Assembly: GCA_031266155.1 (NCBI GenBank)
Contig: JAISBO010000005.1
Span: 1 to 6,976 of the forward strand
DNA from: Puniceicoccales bacterium
GTDB lineage: Bacteria > Verrucomicrobiota > Verrucomicrobiia > Opitutales > JAIRKQ01
Direction of reading: 5' to 3'
DNA: 6,976 nucleotides
Part shown: positions 6,160 to 6,976 of the stretch, one piece after another
Layout: each line of letters opens with the position of its first letter
How positions within the stretch are numbered: position 1 is the stretch's first letter
Notes under the pieces: generated by a model
Told to the model about the DNA's origin: nothing
Seen by the model: the letters and a program-made list of their open reading frames with translations, nothing else
The model's database searches: none
Position numbers and translations under genes: made by a program

Positions 6160-6908
6160 TCTATATTTTAGTGCAAAGAGTTGCTTATTGCGCCACTTGC
6201 ACATCCATCATCGCCGTTAGTGCTGGATCTTTGGATACCGATAAATTCCCGCTCGCATCCTCCACGACTGCTTCCCGTTGTTGCGTTGTTCCACTTGTGT
6301 CCGTTTCCGGAATTTTTCGGCTGTCACTAATGAATTTTATAATCGTATGTGCAGCGGAGACACATAATTTTAAACCAATCGCTGAAAGATATATTATTCT
6401 CGCACAATTTGACTTATGTTGAATTTCCTCTCGGTCAAGAGAGGCAGTTTTGAACAATTGGTAAACATTTTTTGTGAGCTTTTCTGTGAGCTTGTTTCCA
6501 AATAATAACTTATCGGTCGGCTGTATAATTAGAGCTAGGCCTTTCATGCCTCCGCTAGCTAGCAGGTTGAAAAACTCGAGTAACCCTTCTATCAAAATGC
6601 CTGCCCCTATTACTCCAAGACCGCCAGCCATCGTAAATGTTGCACATGAAATAATATGATAGGACAGAGCAAGGGCTATTTTTCCCATATTTTTTAGAGT
6701 AAAACCGTCTTTGGTGAAATTTTTATAATTAGACGCTAATTCTAGAATATCCAAAACTAAGCTAACATGTGGAAATATTTTCGACAGTGCCTGTAAACGT
6801 GTTAATTGGGGGGCAAACCCAAGAATCACTTTACACATTGATGACACGGCCGAGGCTAATTTTTTAAATACAATTTCTTTTTTTTCAATATTGTAAAAAT
6901 AAGCCGTG
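6160..6908. repeat. Right arm of the segmental duplication (hypB side)
   Basis: Counterpart of 4862-5616. The first 27 bases correspond to the spacer between ogt and hypA, which puts the mpg/ogt remnant directly next to this arm, exactly where mpg and ogt lie next to the left arm. From mpg position 4035 to spacer position 4862 the left copy spans 827 bases; the equivalent distance here is 97, so about 730 bases are missing. Confidence 0.8.
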
Positions 6909-6976
6909 AATAATTGTTTGAGCTTCGATGATTGTTCGGGGTTTGGTGGCTGCTCGGATTTCGATAATACATGTCG
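6185..6976 (-). CDS. Uncharacterised membrane protein hypB, 5'-partial (paralogue of hypA)
   Basis: Family not recognised. The frame is open from the right edge to the TAA at 6185-6187, giving at least 263 residues. A GTG at 6847 could be taken as the start, but the 43 codons before it are open and still match hypA (AYFYNIEKKEIVFKKL against AYLYNVEK...TEIVFKRL), so the true start lies beyond the window. Residues 45-116 of the visible part agree with hypA 152-223 at about 60 of 72 positions. The hydrophobic hairpin after GKIALALSYHIISCA is kept but its second half is rewritten (GLGVIGAGILIEGLL). The MKG.AL..QP.DKL segment, a third hydrophobic segment (IIYLSAIGLKLCVSAAHTIIKFI, split by a few polar residues) and a tail with TTQQRE and VVEDA are also shared. 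It lies upstream of hypA on the same strand, with 164 to 197 bases between them depending on the hypA start. Confidence 0.75.
   Translation of the reverse strand, partial: RHVLSKSEQPPNPEQSSKLKQLFTAYFYNIEKKEIVFKKLASAVSSMCKVILGFAPQLTRLQALSKIFPHVSLVLDILELASNYKNFTKDGFTLKNMGKIALALSYHIISCATFTMAGGLGVIGAGILIEGLLEFFNLLASGGMKGLALIIQPTDKLLFGNKLTEKLTKNVYQLFKTASLDREEIQHKSNCARIIYLSAIGLKLCVSAAHTIIKFISDSRKIPETDTSGTTQQREAVVEDASGNLSVSKDPALTAMMDVQVAQ

Noticed and set aside
1..6976. tRNA, rRNA, CRISPR array, insertion sequence or phage genes
   Set aside because: No cloverleaf, regularly spaced repeats, transposase motifs or terminal inverted repeats were seen by eye on either strand.

Overview
The window looks like the chromosome of a moderately AT-rich Gram-negative bacterium. 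It carries four plus-strand housekeeping or repair genes with short gaps (49, 27 and 39 bases), followed by a minus-strand region with two related membrane-protein genes that I cannot assign to a known family. The AccA and nuclease sequences are compatible with Verrucomicrobiota or a similar lineage, possibly host-associated, but this is an impression and not a placement. None of the plus-strand genes whose upstream sequence is visible has a recognisable Shine-Dalgarno sequence.

Left part (1-4851, plus strand): an AddB/RecB-type PD-(D/E)XK nuclease whose frame is open to the left edge; accA (carboxyltransferase alpha subunit of acetyl-CoA carboxylase, first step of fatty acid synthesis); a 3-methyladenine DNA glycosylase (AAG/MPG family); and a methylated-DNA-protein cysteine methyltransferase (Ogt/MGMT family). 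The last two form a small alkylation-repair pair: one excises damaged bases, the other reverses O6-alkylguanine directly. The nuclease probably serves recombinational repair. All four look intact.

Right part (4852-6976): a minus-strand gene (here hypA, 357 residues) converges on ogt. Its paralogue (hypB) is cut by the right edge. They share a core that is about 83% identical over 72 residues, with a predicted membrane hairpin and a third membrane segment. Between them, at 6063-6159, lies a short sequence that resembles the middle of the glycosylase gene followed by a piece of ogt, in the same order and orientation as the intact genes. The 3' flank of hypB (6160-6186) also matches the ogt-hypA spacer (4862-4888). 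The simplest reading is that an mpg-ogt-hyp block was duplicated in tandem, and that the mpg-ogt part of the right copy collapsed through a deletion of roughly 730 bases while hypA and hypB stayed open and diverged.

Upstream of hypA there is a perfect TGTGA-N6-TCACA dyad overlapping a plausible promoter, the form of a CRP/FNR-family site. I see no tRNA, rRNA, CRISPR array, insertion sequence or convincing intrinsic terminator.
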